Of a stretch of DNA of 64,000 nucleotides, positions 19,181 through 27,758 are shown piece after piece. The stretch is taken from NCBI RefSeq assembly GCF_000211835.1, contig NZ_AEGR01000050.1:1-64000 (forward strand), written 5' to 3'. Numbering within the stretch: position 1 is the first letter of the stretch; each line of letters begins with the position of its first letter. This stretch comes from Hylemonella gracilis ATCC 19624 (lineage in GTDB: Bacteria > Pseudomonadota > Gammaproteobacteria > Burkholderiales > Burkholderiaceae_C). Under the pieces are notes generated by a model that saw only the letters and a list, made by a program, of their open reading frames with translations, did not search any database and was not told the origin of the DNA. Made by a program: the position numbers and the translations under genes.

Positions 19181-20023
19181 TTATTTCAGGCCGAGCACGT
19201 CGAACATGTCGTACAGGCCGTTTTGTTTGTCTGCGAGGAAGCTCACGGCGCGCAGGCTGCCCTGGGCGTAGGTGGCGCGGCTCGCGGATTTGTGGGTGAT
19301 TTCGATGCGTTCGCCCGTGCCCGCGAAGAGCACGGTGTGGTCACCCACGATGTCACCACCGCGGATGGTCGAGAAGCCGATGGTGGACGGATCGCGCTCC
19401 CCGGTATGACCGTAACGCTCGTAGACCGCGCAGTCCTTCAGATCGCGGCCAAGCGCCTCGGCGATGACCTCGCCCATCTTGAGCGCGGTGCCGCTGGGTG
19501 CATCCACCTTGTGACGGTGATGGGCCTCAATGATCTCGATGTCGTAGCCCGTGGACAAGGCCTGGGCCGCCATGGCCAGCAGCTTGAGCGTCACGTTCAC
19601 ACCCACGCTCATGTTGGGCGCGAGCACGATGGGGATATCGCGGGCCGCGGCGGAAATCTCAGCCTTCTGCGCATCGCTGAAGCCCGTGGTGCCGATGACC
19701 AGGGCCACGCCGAGTTCGCGGCAGACCGCGAGATGGGCCATCGTGCCTTCGGGGCGCGTGAAGTCGATCAGCGTCCCTGCGTCTTGCAAGCCTGCCCGCA
19801 GATCGGAGGTGATGGCCACGCCGCTGGTCTGTCCCAGAAATGCCGTGGCTTCCTGGCCCAAGGCGGCGCTCTGCGGCTGGTCCAAAGCGCCTGCCAGTTG
19901 ATGGGAGGTCGACGCCTGGACCGCTTCGATCAGCATGCGACCCATGCGGCCCGAGGCGCCGGCCACGGCGACGCGGTATCGGCGCGCGGTGGCGGGCGTG
20001 GAAGAGGTGGTGGCGAGGCTCAT
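19181..20023 (-). CDS. dapB: 4-hydroxy-tetrahydrodipicolinate reductase
   Basis: A 280-residue NAD(P)H-dependent enzyme of lysine and meso-diaminopimelate synthesis. It shows the Rossmann motif [14 protein letters not shown] (residues ~19-32), the loop GTTGFSD, and the signature [19 protein letters not shown] with its catalytic His pair and Lys. The N-terminus has ~15 extra low-complexity residues. The ATG overlaps the bamE stop (ATGA, 20020-20023). Confidence 0.97.
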   Translation of the reverse strand: MSLATTSSTPATARRYRVAVAGASGRMGRMLIEAVQASTSHQLAGALDQPQSAALGQEATAFLGQTSGVAITSDLRAGLQDAGTLIDFTRPEGTMAHLAVCRELGVALVIGTTGFSDAQKAEISAAARDIPIVLAPNMSVGVNVTLKLLAMAAQALSTGYDIEIIEAHHRHKVDAPSGTALKMGEVIAEALGRDLKDCAVYERYGHTGERDPSTIGFSTIRGGDIVGDHTVLFAGTGERIEITHKSASRATYAQGSLRAVSFLADKQNGLYDMFDVLGLK

Positions 20024-20541
20024 GATTGGGGGGCGTTTTCCAGGGGCGGGTAGCTGCTGGGCAGGGGGGGCACGGGCGGGAGCGGGGCGGCCGGGGCGGG
20101 CGCGGGGAAATCCGCGAGGTCTTTTTCGTCGGCCTGCAACAGGGGCGGGCGCTTGGTGACGGGCTTGCTCAGGCTGGCTGCGAATTCGACTTCACTCGGG
20201 AATTCGGCATTGGTCTCGAAGCGCTCCAGCCGGTCATCCTGGAACAGCACGGTGAGTCGGCGTGCCTGCGGCGCCACGCCTTGCTGGTCGATGGTGAACA
20301 CATAGTCCCAGCGACTGGCGTGGAAGAGGTCGCTGACCAGGGGCGTGCCCAAGATGTCACGCACCTGGATGCGGCTCATGCCTGGGCGCAGCGCGCCGAG
20401 CTGTTCGCGGGTGATCACATTGCCCTGCACGATGGTGGGTCGGTAGGGGGCGCAAGCCGTGAGCAGCGTCACGGTGCCGGCGGCGAGTGCCAGTGCGGCG
20501 AATAAAACCGCGCGGTGAAGGTGGCGCAAGGTGTTGAGCAT
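20020..20541 (-). CDS. bamE: Outer-membrane assembly lipoprotein BamE
   Basis: A 173-residue lipoprotein of the BAM complex that inserts beta-barrel proteins. The ATG at 20541 is chosen because it gives a lipoprotein signal ending LLTAC (Cys30); the longer frame only adds non-conserved residues. The SmpA/OmlA domain follows: [12 protein letters not shown], then [18 protein letters not shown] and [10 protein letters not shown]. The C-terminal ~50 residues are Pro/Ala-rich and extend beyond E. coli BamE (113 residues). It is divergent from fur, as in many Betaproteobacteria, and overlaps dapB. Confidence 0.93.
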   Translation of the reverse strand: MLNTLRHLHRAVLFAALALAAGTVTLLTACAPYRPTIVQGNVITREQLGALRPGMSRIQVRDILGTPLVSDLFHASRWDYVFTIDQQGVAPQARRLTVLFQDDRLERFETNAEFPSEVEFAASLSKPVTKRPPLLQADEKDLADFPAPAPAAPLPPVPPLPSSYPPLENAPQS

Positions 20542-20606
20542 GGGGAAAAAGGCGGGCGGCCAGAAGGAATAAGCGCGATGCAGTCGGGTGTAAACCCGGA
20601 ACCGGG

Positions 20607-20634
20607 CTGACGGCAACAGCGAACGCGCTATCAT
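20607..20634 (+). promoter_or_regulatory. Candidate fur promoter
   Basis: CTGACG (20607-20612) and TATCAT (20629-20634), 16 bp apart, upstream of fur. Neither box is perfect. I found no convincing 19-bp Fur box, so autoregulation by Fur is not shown by this sequence. Confidence 0.35.
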
Positions 20635-20692
20635 CGTTCATTGTATTTTCTCTCATCCTGCCCACGAATCCCCTCAGTCCAGGAGCCTGCCC

Positions 20693-21124
20693 ATGAGCAC
20701 CATCGACGAACTCAAGAGCACCGGTCTCAAAGCGACCTTGCCCCGCCTGAAGGTGCTGGAGATTTTCCAGAAGGGCAAGCAAAGGCACATGAGCGCGGAA
20801 GATGTCTTTCGCGTGCTGCTCGACGAACATTCCGATGTCGGCCTGGCCACCGTCTACCGCGTGTTGACCCAGTTCGAACAAGCCGGAATCCTCATTCGCA
20901 GCAATTTCGAGGGTGGCAAGGCCATCTATGAATTGAACGAGGGCCACCACCACGACCATTTCATCTGCACCAAGTGCGGCAAGGTCGAGGAGTTCTTCGA
21001 CGAGCAGATCGAGAGCCGGCAAAAGGCCATCGCGAAGGACAAGGGCTGGCTGCTGCAGGAGCACACCATGTCGCTCTATGGCCTGTGTGCCGATTGCACC
21101 AAGGGTGGCGTGCCGCAGCGTTGA
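20693..21124 (+). CDS. fur: Ferric uptake regulator Fur
   Basis: A 143-residue iron-sensing repressor of normal length with AGGAG at 20681-20685. The winged helix is in residues ~10-80 ([24 protein letters not shown]), the HHHDH metal motif at 85-89, and the zinc cysteines at 92/95 and 132/135 (CTKC, CADC). In its iron-bound form it binds Fur boxes to repress iron uptake genes. It is divergent from bamE and convergent with hprK; the 46 bp to the hprK stop shows no terminator. Confidence 0.98.
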   Translation: MSTIDELKSTGLKATLPRLKVLEIFQKGKQRHMSAEDVFRVLLDEHSDVGLATVYRVLTQFEQAGILIRSNFEGGKAIYELNEGHHHDHFICTKCGKVEEFFDEQIESRQKAIAKDKGWLLQEHTMSLYGLCADCTKGGVPQR

Positions 21125-21170
21125 AGGCTCACCGGCTTCGCGGGGAGGCTACTGGCTGGCTTCCTGCCCC

Positions 21171-22115
21171 TCAGCCGCCCATGGCCTTGCGATGCCGCTC
21201 GGTGAATTCCTTGTAGGTGTCGATGCCCCGCAGTTGCAGGATGGTGTTGCGCACCGCCGCCTCCACCAGCACCGCCAAGTTGCGGCCCGCCACGACTTGG
21301 ATGATGGCCTTGCGCACCGGTATGCCCAGCACATCCTGACGCAGCGGTTCGGAAGGAATGCGTTCGTAGTCGCGCTCCATCGTTTCCTTGCGCACGAGGT
21401 GGACGATGAGCTTGAGCCGCATCCGTCGGCGCACCGCGGTCTCGCCGAAGATGGCCTTGATGTCCAGCAGACCGATGCCGCGCACCTCCAGCAGGTTGCG
21501 CAACAACTCGGGGCATCGGCCTTCGATCGTGTCCTGGTTCACTCGGTACAAATCCACCGCGTCGTCTGCCACCAGACCGTGTCCCCGCGATATCAGTTCC
21601 AGCCCCAGCTCACTCTTGCCCAAGCCAGATTCACCGGTGATCAGCACCCCCAAGCCCAGGATATCCATGAACACCCCATGCATGGAGGCGCGGTCCGCGA
21701 AGTGCCGCGACAGGTAGCTGCGCAGCATGTCGATGACATAGGCCGAGGATTCGGGCGAGGCGAACATGGGGATGTTCGCGTTCTCGCAAAAGTCAATCAG
21801 CGCCTTGGGGGCGGGCTGCCCATCCGCCAGGACGAGCACAGGCGGCTCCAGTGTCGTGATGCGCGCCACCCGGCGTGCGCAGTCTTCATGGGTGCCGCGT
21901 GTCAGGTAGGCGATTTCACGCTCACCCATCACCTGCACGCGATAAGGGTGGATGTAGTTCAGATAACCCACCAAGTCCGCGCCCGAACGCGCCGCGCGCA
22001 CGGCCACTTCGTCAAAGCGGCGTTCGGACGCGCCCAGGCCAGCCACCCATTCCCACTTGAGTCTTCCGCGGAACTCTTCAAACAGCACCTCGGCGCTGAC
22101 GACGGTGGGCCTCAT
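21171..22115 (-). CDS. hprK: HPr kinase/phosphorylase
   Basis: A 314-residue enzyme that phosphorylates or dephosphorylates Ser46 of HPr. The Walker A motif GESGLGKS is at residues 161-168, with catalytic His146 in the preceding SMHGVFM. The signature [16 protein letters not shown] follows. In Betaproteobacteria HprK works with a partial phosphotransferase system (PtsN, HPr) that regulates rather than transports. It is 60 bp after ptsN on the same strand. Confidence 0.97.
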   Translation of the reverse strand: MRPTVVSAEVLFEEFRGRLKWEWVAGLGASERRFDEVAVRAARSGADLVGYLNYIHPYRVQVMGEREIAYLTRGTHEDCARRVARITTLEPPVLVLADGQPAPKALIDFCENANIPMFASPESSAYVIDMLRSYLSRHFADRASMHGVFMDILGLGVLITGESGLGKSELGLELISRGHGLVADDAVDLYRVNQDTIEGRCPELLRNLLEVRGIGLLDIKAIFGETAVRRRMRLKLIVHLVRKETMERDYERIPSEPLRQDVLGIPVRKAIIQVVAGRNLAVLVEAAVRNTILQLRGIDTYKEFTERHRKAMGG

Positions 22116-22175
22116 GGCGCTCCTTCTTTGTGTGGGGTGAGTGTCTGACGGACGATCAGCAGGGTGGAGCCGGTG

Positions 22176-22661
22176 CTACGCAGACAGGGGGTAAGCCGAG
22201 CCCTGCGACGAGCGCCAGCCCGCGATCAATCCATGAAGCGACGCAACATCGCTGTCACCGGCGAGCCGATCGCGCAAGGCGTTGTCGCTCAGCATCTCGG
22301 CGATTTCGGAGAGGATTTCCAGGTGCTTCTGCGTGGCGGCTTCGGGTACCAGCAGCACGATGAAGAGGCCGACGGGCAGGGCATCGGGCGCATCGAAGAC
22401 GATGGGGCGAGACAGTTGCAGCACAGCGGCCAGCGGCGTCTTCAGGCCTTTGATGCGTCCGTGGGGGATGGCGACGCCATGGCCCAGCCCCGTGGACCCC
22501 AAGCGCTCCCGTGCGAACAGACTGTCGGCGACCAGCGCGCGGTTCAAGCCATGCAGGTTCTCGAACAGCAGACCGACTTCCTCGAACACCCGCTTCTTGC
22601 TGGTGGCTTCAACGTGCGTGAGCACTTGCGCGGCGGGCAGGATGGCGGCGAGGCGATTCAT
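22176..22661 (-). CDS. ptsN: Nitrogen-PTS EIIA component
   Basis: A 161-residue regulatory EIIA. The ATG at 22661 gives the usual N-terminus (MNRLAAILPAAQVL). The phosphorylatable His is residue 67 in VAIPHGRI, and the typical FIVLLVPEAATQKHLEILSEIAEML stretch follows. EIIA-Ntr takes phosphate from HPr and modulates K+ transport and sigma-54 or stringent functions in known systems. A rho-independent terminator lies between hpf and ptsN, so ptsN depends on read-through or its own promoter. Confidence 0.95.
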   Translation of the reverse strand: MNRLAAILPAAQVLTHVEATSKKRVFEEVGLLFENLHGLNRALVADSLFARERLGSTGLGHGVAIPHGRIKGLKTPLAAVLQLSRPIVFDAPDALPVGLFIVLLVPEAATQKHLEILSEIAEMLSDNALRDRLAGDSDVASLHGLIAGWRSSQGSAYPLSA

Positions 22662-22707
22662 GGGAGCGCTGATTATGCATAAGTGGGCGTGGCGCCGGAT
22701 GGGCAAG

Positions 22708-22740
22708 AAAAAGCGCCTGTATCTGCATACAGGCGCCTGA
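22708..22740 (-). terminator. Rho-independent terminator between hpf and ptsN
   Basis: Stem GCGCCTGTAT (22713-22722), CTGC loop, ATACAGGCGC (22727-22736). On the minus strand it is followed by a T run (complement of 22708-22712). It starts 41 bp after the hpf stop and ends 46 bp before the ptsN ATG. Confidence 0.85.
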
Positions 22741-22777
22741 TTTTCGGAGCACCCCGAGGGTGCCCCGGGCGATGAGC

Positions 22778-23110
22778 TCACTGCAGGAGATGCTTGGCGG
22801 CTGCGCCGTGATGGCTTTGGAGTCTGTCTTTGTGGCGGACCACCTGGCGGTCCAGCTTGTCCATCAACTCATCGACGGCCGCGTAAAGGTCCGCATGCGT
22901 GCTCTCGGCGAACAGGTCATTGCCCTTGACGTGGATGTTGCATTCGGCGCGTTGTCGCCGTTCCTTCTCCTTCTGCTTTTCCACGCTCAGGAGCACCTTG
23001 ATGTCGACAAGCTGATCGAAGTGGCGCGTGATGCGGTCGAGCTTGCTCGTGACATAGTTGCGCAGGGCCGGGGTGACATCGAGATGATGGCCGCTGATCG
23101 TCAAATTCAT
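22778..23110 (-). CDS. hpf: Ribosome hibernation-promoting factor (short form)
   Basis: A 110-residue protein of the HPF/RaiA family that binds the 30S decoding site in stationary phase. It starts [20 protein letters not shown] at the ATG at 23110, with GGAGGC upstream (23116-23121). It shows the [19 protein letters not shown] and [17 protein letters not shown] stretches and lacks the long-HPF C-terminal domain. rpoN, which often precedes this gene, is absent; the upstream neighbour is divergent corA. Confidence 0.95.
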   Translation of the reverse strand: MNLTISGHHLDVTPALRNYVTSKLDRITRHFDQLVDIKVLLSVEKQKEKERRQRAECNIHVKGNDLFAESTHADLYAAVDELMDKLDRQVVRHKDRLQSHHGAAAKHLLQ

Positions 23111-23415
23111 GGACGCCTCCATAGTCTTTGGGAGAGAAAACGCCGTACCTGACAACCCCTTGATTCATCTTTGCACCACGGCTGGATGATCGGGGCTGCA
23201 CAGCTGCGGACGAATTCACTATGCGCCCGGTGTCACGGAAATGCAATGCCTTTTCCTGCCGCTCTATCCTGTTTTTTTATTCATGACATCGCGTGAAATT
23301 CGTCTCATTGCAGAATGCCGAAAGGGTCTTCATCGGCCGCAAAAGTGCTCTGCCCCGGCATGGTGCGGTGCGATAATCGCGCGCATTTCGTTCAACGCTT
23401 TCCCCCATAAGCGCC
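23111..23415. other. 305-bp intergenic space between divergent hpf and corA
   Basis: No gene is seen here. It holds the hpf ribosome binding site at its left end and a candidate corA promoter near 23370. A run of seven T (TTTTTTT, ~23273-23279) lies in the middle without a convincing hairpin. Confidence 0.6.
23369..23377 (+). promoter_or_regulatory. Candidate extended -10 promoter of corA
   Basis: TGCGATAAT, a TGN-extended -10 box, ends 38 bp before the corA ATG. There is no good -35 box. The same nonamer stands upstream of rfbB (34750-34758). Confidence 0.4.
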
Positions 23416-24405
23416 ATGCTCAACATCTTCACGCTCGTCAATGGCCGCTTGTTTCAGGAAGAGATTGAATCACTCGAGGAATTGTCGCGATTCCATCCCA
23501 TCTGGGTGGACTTGGAAGCCCCCACGCTCGAGGAAAAGCGCTGGGTCAAACAGTATTACGGCCTCTCGATTCCCGAAGACGCGATGGACGAGGACATCGA
23601 GGAATCGGCGCGTTTCTACGAAGAAGACAACGGGGACCTGCACATTCGCAGTGACTTCCTGATCACCGACGAGGATCAGCCCCGCTCCGTGCGCGCTGCC
23701 TTCATTCTGAATTTGGCCAACGATCAGCTCAAAAGCAAGGGCGTGCTGTTTTCCATCCACGACGAAGACTTGCCGGTCTTCCGGCTGCTGCGCATGCGCG
23801 CGCGTCGCGCGCCGGGGCTCATCGCCGATGCCCGCGAGGTGTTGCTCAAGCTTTTTGACGCCGATGTGGAGTACTGCGCGGACCGTCTTGAAGGCGTGTA
23901 CGACGAATTGGAGAAAGCCAGCAAACTGGTGCTGTCGGGCGAGGTGACCGACGAGTTGGCGGGCGAGGTGCTCGCGGCGATTGCACGGCAGGAAGACTTG
24001 AACGGGCGCATCCGTCGCAACGCGATGGACACCCGCCGCGCGGTCAGTTTCATGATGCGCAGCCGCATGCTGGGGGCCGAACAGTTCGAGGAGGCCCGGC
24101 AGATCATGCGGGACATTGACTCGCTGGACGGGCACACGGCTTTCCTGTTCGACAAGATCAACTTCCTGATGGACGCCACCGTGGGCTTCATCAATATCAA
24201 CCAGAACAAGATCATCAAGATTTTTTCCGTGGCCAGCGTGGCGTTTCTGCCACCCACCATGATCGCCAGTCTCTACGGCATGAACTTCGAGCACATGCCT
24301 GAGCTGAGCCAGCCCTGGGGCTATCCCTTTGCCCTGGGGTTGATGGTGCTGAGCGCAGTCGTTCCCATGGTCTATTTCCACAAGAAAGGGTGGTTGCGAC
24401 GATGA
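23416..24405 (+). CDS. corA: Magnesium/cobalt transport protein CorA
   Basis: A 329-residue inner-membrane Mg2+ channel. The long soluble N-terminal domain is followed by two C-terminal helices; the selectivity motif YGMN is at ~287-290 (SLYGMNFEHMPE), with a basic end (KKGWLRR). It lacks any strong ribosome binding site. Its stop codon overlaps the next ATG (ATGA, 24402-24405), coupling it to the unknown exported protein. Confidence 0.97.
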   Translation: MLNIFTLVNGRLFQEEIESLEELSRFHPIWVDLEAPTLEEKRWVKQYYGLSIPEDAMDEDIEESARFYEEDNGDLHIRSDFLITDEDQPRSVRAAFILNLANDQLKSKGVLFSIHDEDLPVFRLLRMRARRAPGLIADAREVLLKLFDADVEYCADRLEGVYDELEKASKLVLSGEVTDELAGEVLAAIARQEDLNGRIRRNAMDTRRAVSFMMRSRMLGAEQFEEARQIMRDIDSLDGHTAFLFDKINFLMDATVGFININQNKIIKIFSVASVAFLPPTMIASLYGMNFEHMPELSQPWGYPFALGLMVLSAVVPMVYFHKKGWLRR

Positions 24406-25163
24406 ACAAACATTACCTAGCGCGTGACGTTCGACGCACAGTGCTGTTGCTGTGCGTTTGTGTTTTGCCCATGGGGGCCCACGCGGCAGGTGGGCACCAT
24501 GCCGTCGATGACGCGGCGACTCTGGATTCCCGGTCCTGCGTCGCTGACGCCTGGATGGGGGACAGTCGCACGACGTTGTTGCACCTGGGCGCTTCCTGCG
24601 GCGTCGGGCCCGTGGAGCTCGGCGTGTCTGCCGAGCACGAACGGTCGCTCAACCCTGATTCGGACTTTGCCTCGCAAACCGGACTGGAACTTCAAATGAA
24701 ATGGGCCCATGCCCTGGACGAAGAAGTGGCGTTGGGGTTGTCTTATGAACTGGGGATCGATGCACGCCCGTTTCCGCCTGAGTATGCGCTGAGCTCCTTC
24801 AATGGCCTGTTCACCTGGAAGCCCGCTTCCTGGCGTGAGTACGCCGTGCACCTCAATGCTGGCACGGACATCGTGGATCAAGGTGGGAACGACGGTGGCA
24901 GCGAAGACTATTCCCGCTGGGGCGTGGCGTTGGAGTGGACGCCCCAGGCCGGGCGGCTACCTGAAATGATGACGGGCATGGGCCAGTGGTCTTTTGTCGG
25001 CGAGCGGTATCGCCGCTTCGAGGCTGATTACTTGCGCCTCGGATTTCGCATCGGCGTGGGCCGCAATGGGAACTTCGACGTCAGTCGCGAGCAAGGTTTG
25101 AATGGCACCGACGAGGGCGGGCGCTGGTTCTTCGGGGTGACCATGCCGCTGGAAATCCGCTGA
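24402..25163 (+). CDS. Unknown exported protein coupled to corA
   Basis: A 253-residue protein that I do not recognise. Residues ~1-28 form a signal peptide (VRRTVLLLCVCVLPMGAHA). The mature part alternates polar and hydrophobic residues in strand-like stretches (LGVSAEHERSL, LQMKWAHALDEEVALGLSYELGI, YAVHLNAGTDI, RWGVALEWTP), suggesting a small outer-membrane barrel. The C-terminus (FGVTMPLEIR) does not end in an aromatic residue. Two cysteines (in RSCVADAW and GASCGVG) lie in the first part of the mature chain. The ATG is inside the corA stop, so the two are co-translated; a role with corA is inference. Confidence 0.65.
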   Translation: MNKHYLARDVRRTVLLLCVCVLPMGAHAAGGHHAVDDAATLDSRSCVADAWMGDSRTTLLHLGASCGVGPVELGVSAEHERSLNPDSDFASQTGLELQMKWAHALDEEVALGLSYELGIDARPFPPEYALSSFNGLFTWKPASWREYAVHLNAGTDIVDQGGNDGGSEDYSRWGVALEWTPQAGRLPEMMTGMGQWSFVGERYRRFEADYLRLGFRIGVGRNGNFDVSREQGLNGTDEGGRWFFGVTMPLEIR

Positions 25164-25203
25164 GGTGATCGTTGCAGGGCCCAGTTGCCATTGAGGGCGG
25201 GCC

Positions 25204-25896
25204 TCAGGTCAGCAGCGCCCGGATGATGGCCGCGGAGTGGCGGCTCGCCGTTTCCTCGACGAACTTCTGGAAATCGCCGTGCGCCTCGTCGTCGGCGCGA
25301 TCCGACACCGTCCGCACGGCCGCATAGGCCAGACCATAGTCGAGACAGACCTGTGCGATGGCCGCGCCTTCCATTTCAACGGCCAGCGCATCGGGCAAGG
25401 CGTTGCGCAGCGCACGGCTTTCCGCCGCGCTGGAGACGAACCGGTCACCGCTGACCACGAGGCCGCGGTGCAGTACGGCGTTTGGAAGCGCCCGTTTCAC
25501 GGCTTCCGCGAGCCGCTCACTCCAACGAGGCTCCGTGGGAAAACGGGCCCGACCATACAGCGGTGCCTCGAAGCGTGGGAACAGCGGCGAGGCATCCATG
25601 TCGTGCTGCAGGAACTCGTCGGCCACGACCACGTCACCTCTTTGCACGCCGGGGGCCAAACCACCGGCCACGCCGGTGAAGACGATGGCGTCAACCCGAT
25701 AGCGTTCCGCCAACACGGTGGCCGTGGCCGCTGCGGCGACTTTGCCGATGCGTGCCAGCACCGCCACGACCTCGTGCCCGTGCAAGCGGCCGCGCCGAAA
25801 TTCTCGTCCCGCGATGTGGTCCGTTTCACCGTGCTCGATGCCCTCGAGCACGGCGGCGAGTTCCTCGCGCATGGCGGACACGATGGCGATGGTCAT
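25204..25896 (-). CDS. mtnN: 5'-methylthioadenosine/S-adenosylhomocysteine nucleosidase
   Basis: A 230-residue enzyme that cleaves adenine from MTA and SAH (methionine salvage and SAM by-product clearance), same length as E. coli MtnN. It shows FTGVAGGLAPGVQRGDVVVADEFLQHDMDASP, the ribose-binding Glu in VEMEGAA, and the catalytic Asp in VRTVSDRADDEA. It is convergent with the corA-coupled gene and lies 88 bp after fadD on the same strand, with two hairpins between. Confidence 0.95.
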   Translation of the reverse strand: MTIAIVSAMREELAAVLEGIEHGETDHIAGREFRRGRLHGHEVVAVLARIGKVAAAATATVLAERYRVDAIVFTGVAGGLAPGVQRGDVVVADEFLQHDMDASPLFPRFEAPLYGRARFPTEPRWSERLAEAVKRALPNAVLHRGLVVSGDRFVSSAAESRALRNALPDALAVEMEGAAIAQVCLDYGLAYAAVRTVSDRADDEAHGDFQKFVEETASRHSAAIIRALLT

Positions 25897-25935
25897 GGTG
25901 CTTTCTCGCGCTTATGGCTTCGGCCCGCTGCGCTT

Positions 25936-25994
25936 AACTTGGCGACGCCAAGTTTGCCTAAGTCGCAAAGCATGACCCTTGGAGTCATGCTTTG
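25936..25994 (-). other. Two hairpins between fadD and mtnN
   Basis: Inverted repeat 1: AACTTGGC (25936-25943) with GCCAAGTT (25947-25954), 3-bp loop. Inverted repeat 2: CAAAGCATGAC (25966-25976) with GTCATGCTTTG (25984-25994), 7-bp loop; the fadD stop codon (25985-25987) is inside its right arm. Neither has a T run on the minus strand, so they are not standard terminators. Confidence 0.5.
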
Positions 25995-27658
25995 TCTCGC
26001 AGCTCCCGCCGCAGGATCTTGCCCACCGGGGTCTTGGGCAGTTCGGTGCGGAACTCGATGACCTTCGGCCGCTTGTAGCCCGTCAGGTTCTCGCGGCAAT
26101 AGGCCTGAACCTGCTCCGGGGTCAGGGCTGGATCTCGCTTGACGATGACCAGCTTGACGGCCTCGCCGCTTTCCTCATTGGGCACACCCACGGCCGCCAC
26201 TTCCAGCACGCCGGGCATGCGTGCCACGACGTCTTCGACTTCGTTCGGGTAGACGTTGAAGCCGCTGACCAGGATCATGTCCTTTTTGCGGTCGACGATC
26301 TTTAAGTAGCCCTTCTCATCCATGACGCCGATGTCGCCGCTCTTGAACCAGCCGTCCGCGGTCATGACCTTGGCCGTTTCGTCCGGGCGCTGCCAATAGC
26401 CGGCCATCACCTGCGGACCCTTGATGGCGATCTCGCCAGCTTGGCCTTGTGGAACTTCGCGACCTTCGTCGTCGATGATCCTCATGTACGTCGACGGCAG
26501 CGGCACGCCGATGGTGCCCGTGAACTCCTTGTTGGTCACCGGGTTGCAGCTGGCCGAGGGGCTGGTTTCAGACAAACCATAGCCCTCGACGATGGGGCAG
26601 TGCGTCTGCTTGAGCCACTTGTCCGCCACCGCGCTTTGCACGGACATGCCGCCGCCCAGCGACACCTTGAGGTTGCTCCAATCCACGGTGTGGAAATCCG
26701 GGTGGTTCACCAAGCCGTTGAAGAGCGTGTTGACCGCCGGGAAGCTGTGGAAGGTGTGCTGGCTCAGTTCCTTGAGCACGGCGGGCAGGTCGCGCGGGTT
26801 CGGGATGAGGATCAGCTTGCTGCCATTGCGCAGGCTGAGCATCATGCCGACGGTGAACGCGAAGATGTGATAGAGCGGCAGAGCGCAGACGCCTGTGGGC
26901 TGTTCGCCCGCCGGCACCTTGCTCATGACCGGGGCGTTCCATAGCTCCGACTGCAGGGCGTTGGCAATGACGTTGCGGTGCAGCAGCACCGCGCCCTTGC
27001 TCACACCCGTGGTGCCGCCCGTGTACTGCAGCACAGCGACGTCGTCGAGCTTCAACTTGGGCGGTGTCAGGGTCTTGCGCGCGCCCTGGGCCAGGGCGTC
27101 GTTGAAGCGCACGGCGTTCGGCAACTCAAAGGGCGGCACCAGTTTCTTGACCTTGCGCACCACCAGGTTGACGATGTGGCCCTTGAGGCCGATCAGGTCG
27201 CCCATGGCGGCCAGCACCACGTGCTTGACGGGGGTGTTGGCGATGCACTTCTGCAGCGTGGCGGCGAAGTTCTCGATGATGACGATGGCCTTGGCGCCGC
27301 TGTCCTTGAGCTGATGCTCCAGTTCGCGCGCCGTGTACAGCGGGTTGACGTTCACCACCACGTAGCCGGCGCGCAGGATGGCGGCCACCGTCACCGGGTA
27401 TTGCGGGACGTTGGGCATCATGATGGCGACACGGTCGCCTTGCACCAGCCCCAGGCCTTGCAGATAGGCCGCGAAGGCGCGACTCAGCCGGTCGGTGTCC
27501 GCGTAGCTCAGTTCCTTGCCCAGGAAGCTGTAGGCGGGGCGGTCCGTGTACTTGCGAAAGCTCTCGTCCAGCAGGCCCACCAGCGAGTCGTAGGGCAGGG
27601 GCGGCAGGTCGTGCGGCACGCCTTCGGGGTAGCTTTTGAGCCAGATGCGTTCGCTCAT
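25985..27658 (-). CDS. fadD: Long-chain fatty acid--CoA ligase
   Basis: A 557-residue AMP-forming acyl-CoA synthetase. The ATG at 27658 has GGAGAC upstream; an earlier in-frame codon has no support. It shows the AMP-binding motif YTGGTTGVSKGA, VEGYGLSETSP, the GWFKSGDIG motif and the C-terminal lysine region PVGKILRRELRD. It activates fatty acids for beta-oxidation or lipid use. The pntB terminator lies just upstream, so it has its own promoter. An acyl-CoA-binding protein and a phasin gene lie 6-7 kb away. Confidence 0.95.
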   Translation of the reverse strand: MSERIWLKSYPEGVPHDLPPLPYDSLVGLLDESFRKYTDRPAYSFLGKELSYADTDRLSRAFAAYLQGLGLVQGDRVAIMMPNVPQYPVTVAAILRAGYVVVNVNPLYTARELEHQLKDSGAKAIVIIENFAATLQKCIANTPVKHVVLAAMGDLIGLKGHIVNLVVRKVKKLVPPFELPNAVRFNDALAQGARKTLTPPKLKLDDVAVLQYTGGTTGVSKGAVLLHRNVIANALQSELWNAPVMSKVPAGEQPTGVCALPLYHIFAFTVGMMLSLRNGSKLILIPNPRDLPAVLKELSQHTFHSFPAVNTLFNGLVNHPDFHTVDWSNLKVSLGGGMSVQSAVADKWLKQTHCPIVEGYGLSETSPSASCNPVTNKEFTGTIGVPLPSTYMRIIDDEGREVPQGQAGEIAIKGPQVMAGYWQRPDETAKVMTADGWFKSGDIGVMDEKGYLKIVDRKKDMILVSGFNVYPNEVEDVVARMPGVLEVAAVGVPNEESGEAVKLVIVKRDPALTPEQVQAYCRENLTGYKRPKVIEFRTELPKTPVGKILRRELRDKA

Positions 27659-27694
27659 GTCTTGTCTCCTGTGTTGTCGGTTCTGACGATAGCG

Positions 27695-27728
27695 AAAAAA
27701 AGACCGTGCTGGAAATTCCAGCACGGTC
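27695..27728 (-). terminator. Rho-independent terminator of pntAB
   Basis: Stem GACCGTGCTGGA (27702-27713) with TCCAGCACGGTC (27717-27728), 3-bp loop. On the minus strand it is followed by a T run (complement of 27695-27701). It lies 30 bp after the pntB stop. Confidence 0.93.
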
Positions 27729-27758
27729 GTGCTTTTTTCCGCCGCGGAATTATGCCCG

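Noticed and set aside
16434-19271. A 945-codon plus-strand open frame opposite leuS
   Set aside because: Its full overlap with leuS on the other strand and its unusual composition mark it as a GC-skew artefact, in spite of its length.
20580-20692. A Fur box between bamE and fur
   Set aside because: CTATCATCGTTCATTG has some resemblance to half of the consensus, but too few matches to the 19-bp box to claim autoregulation.
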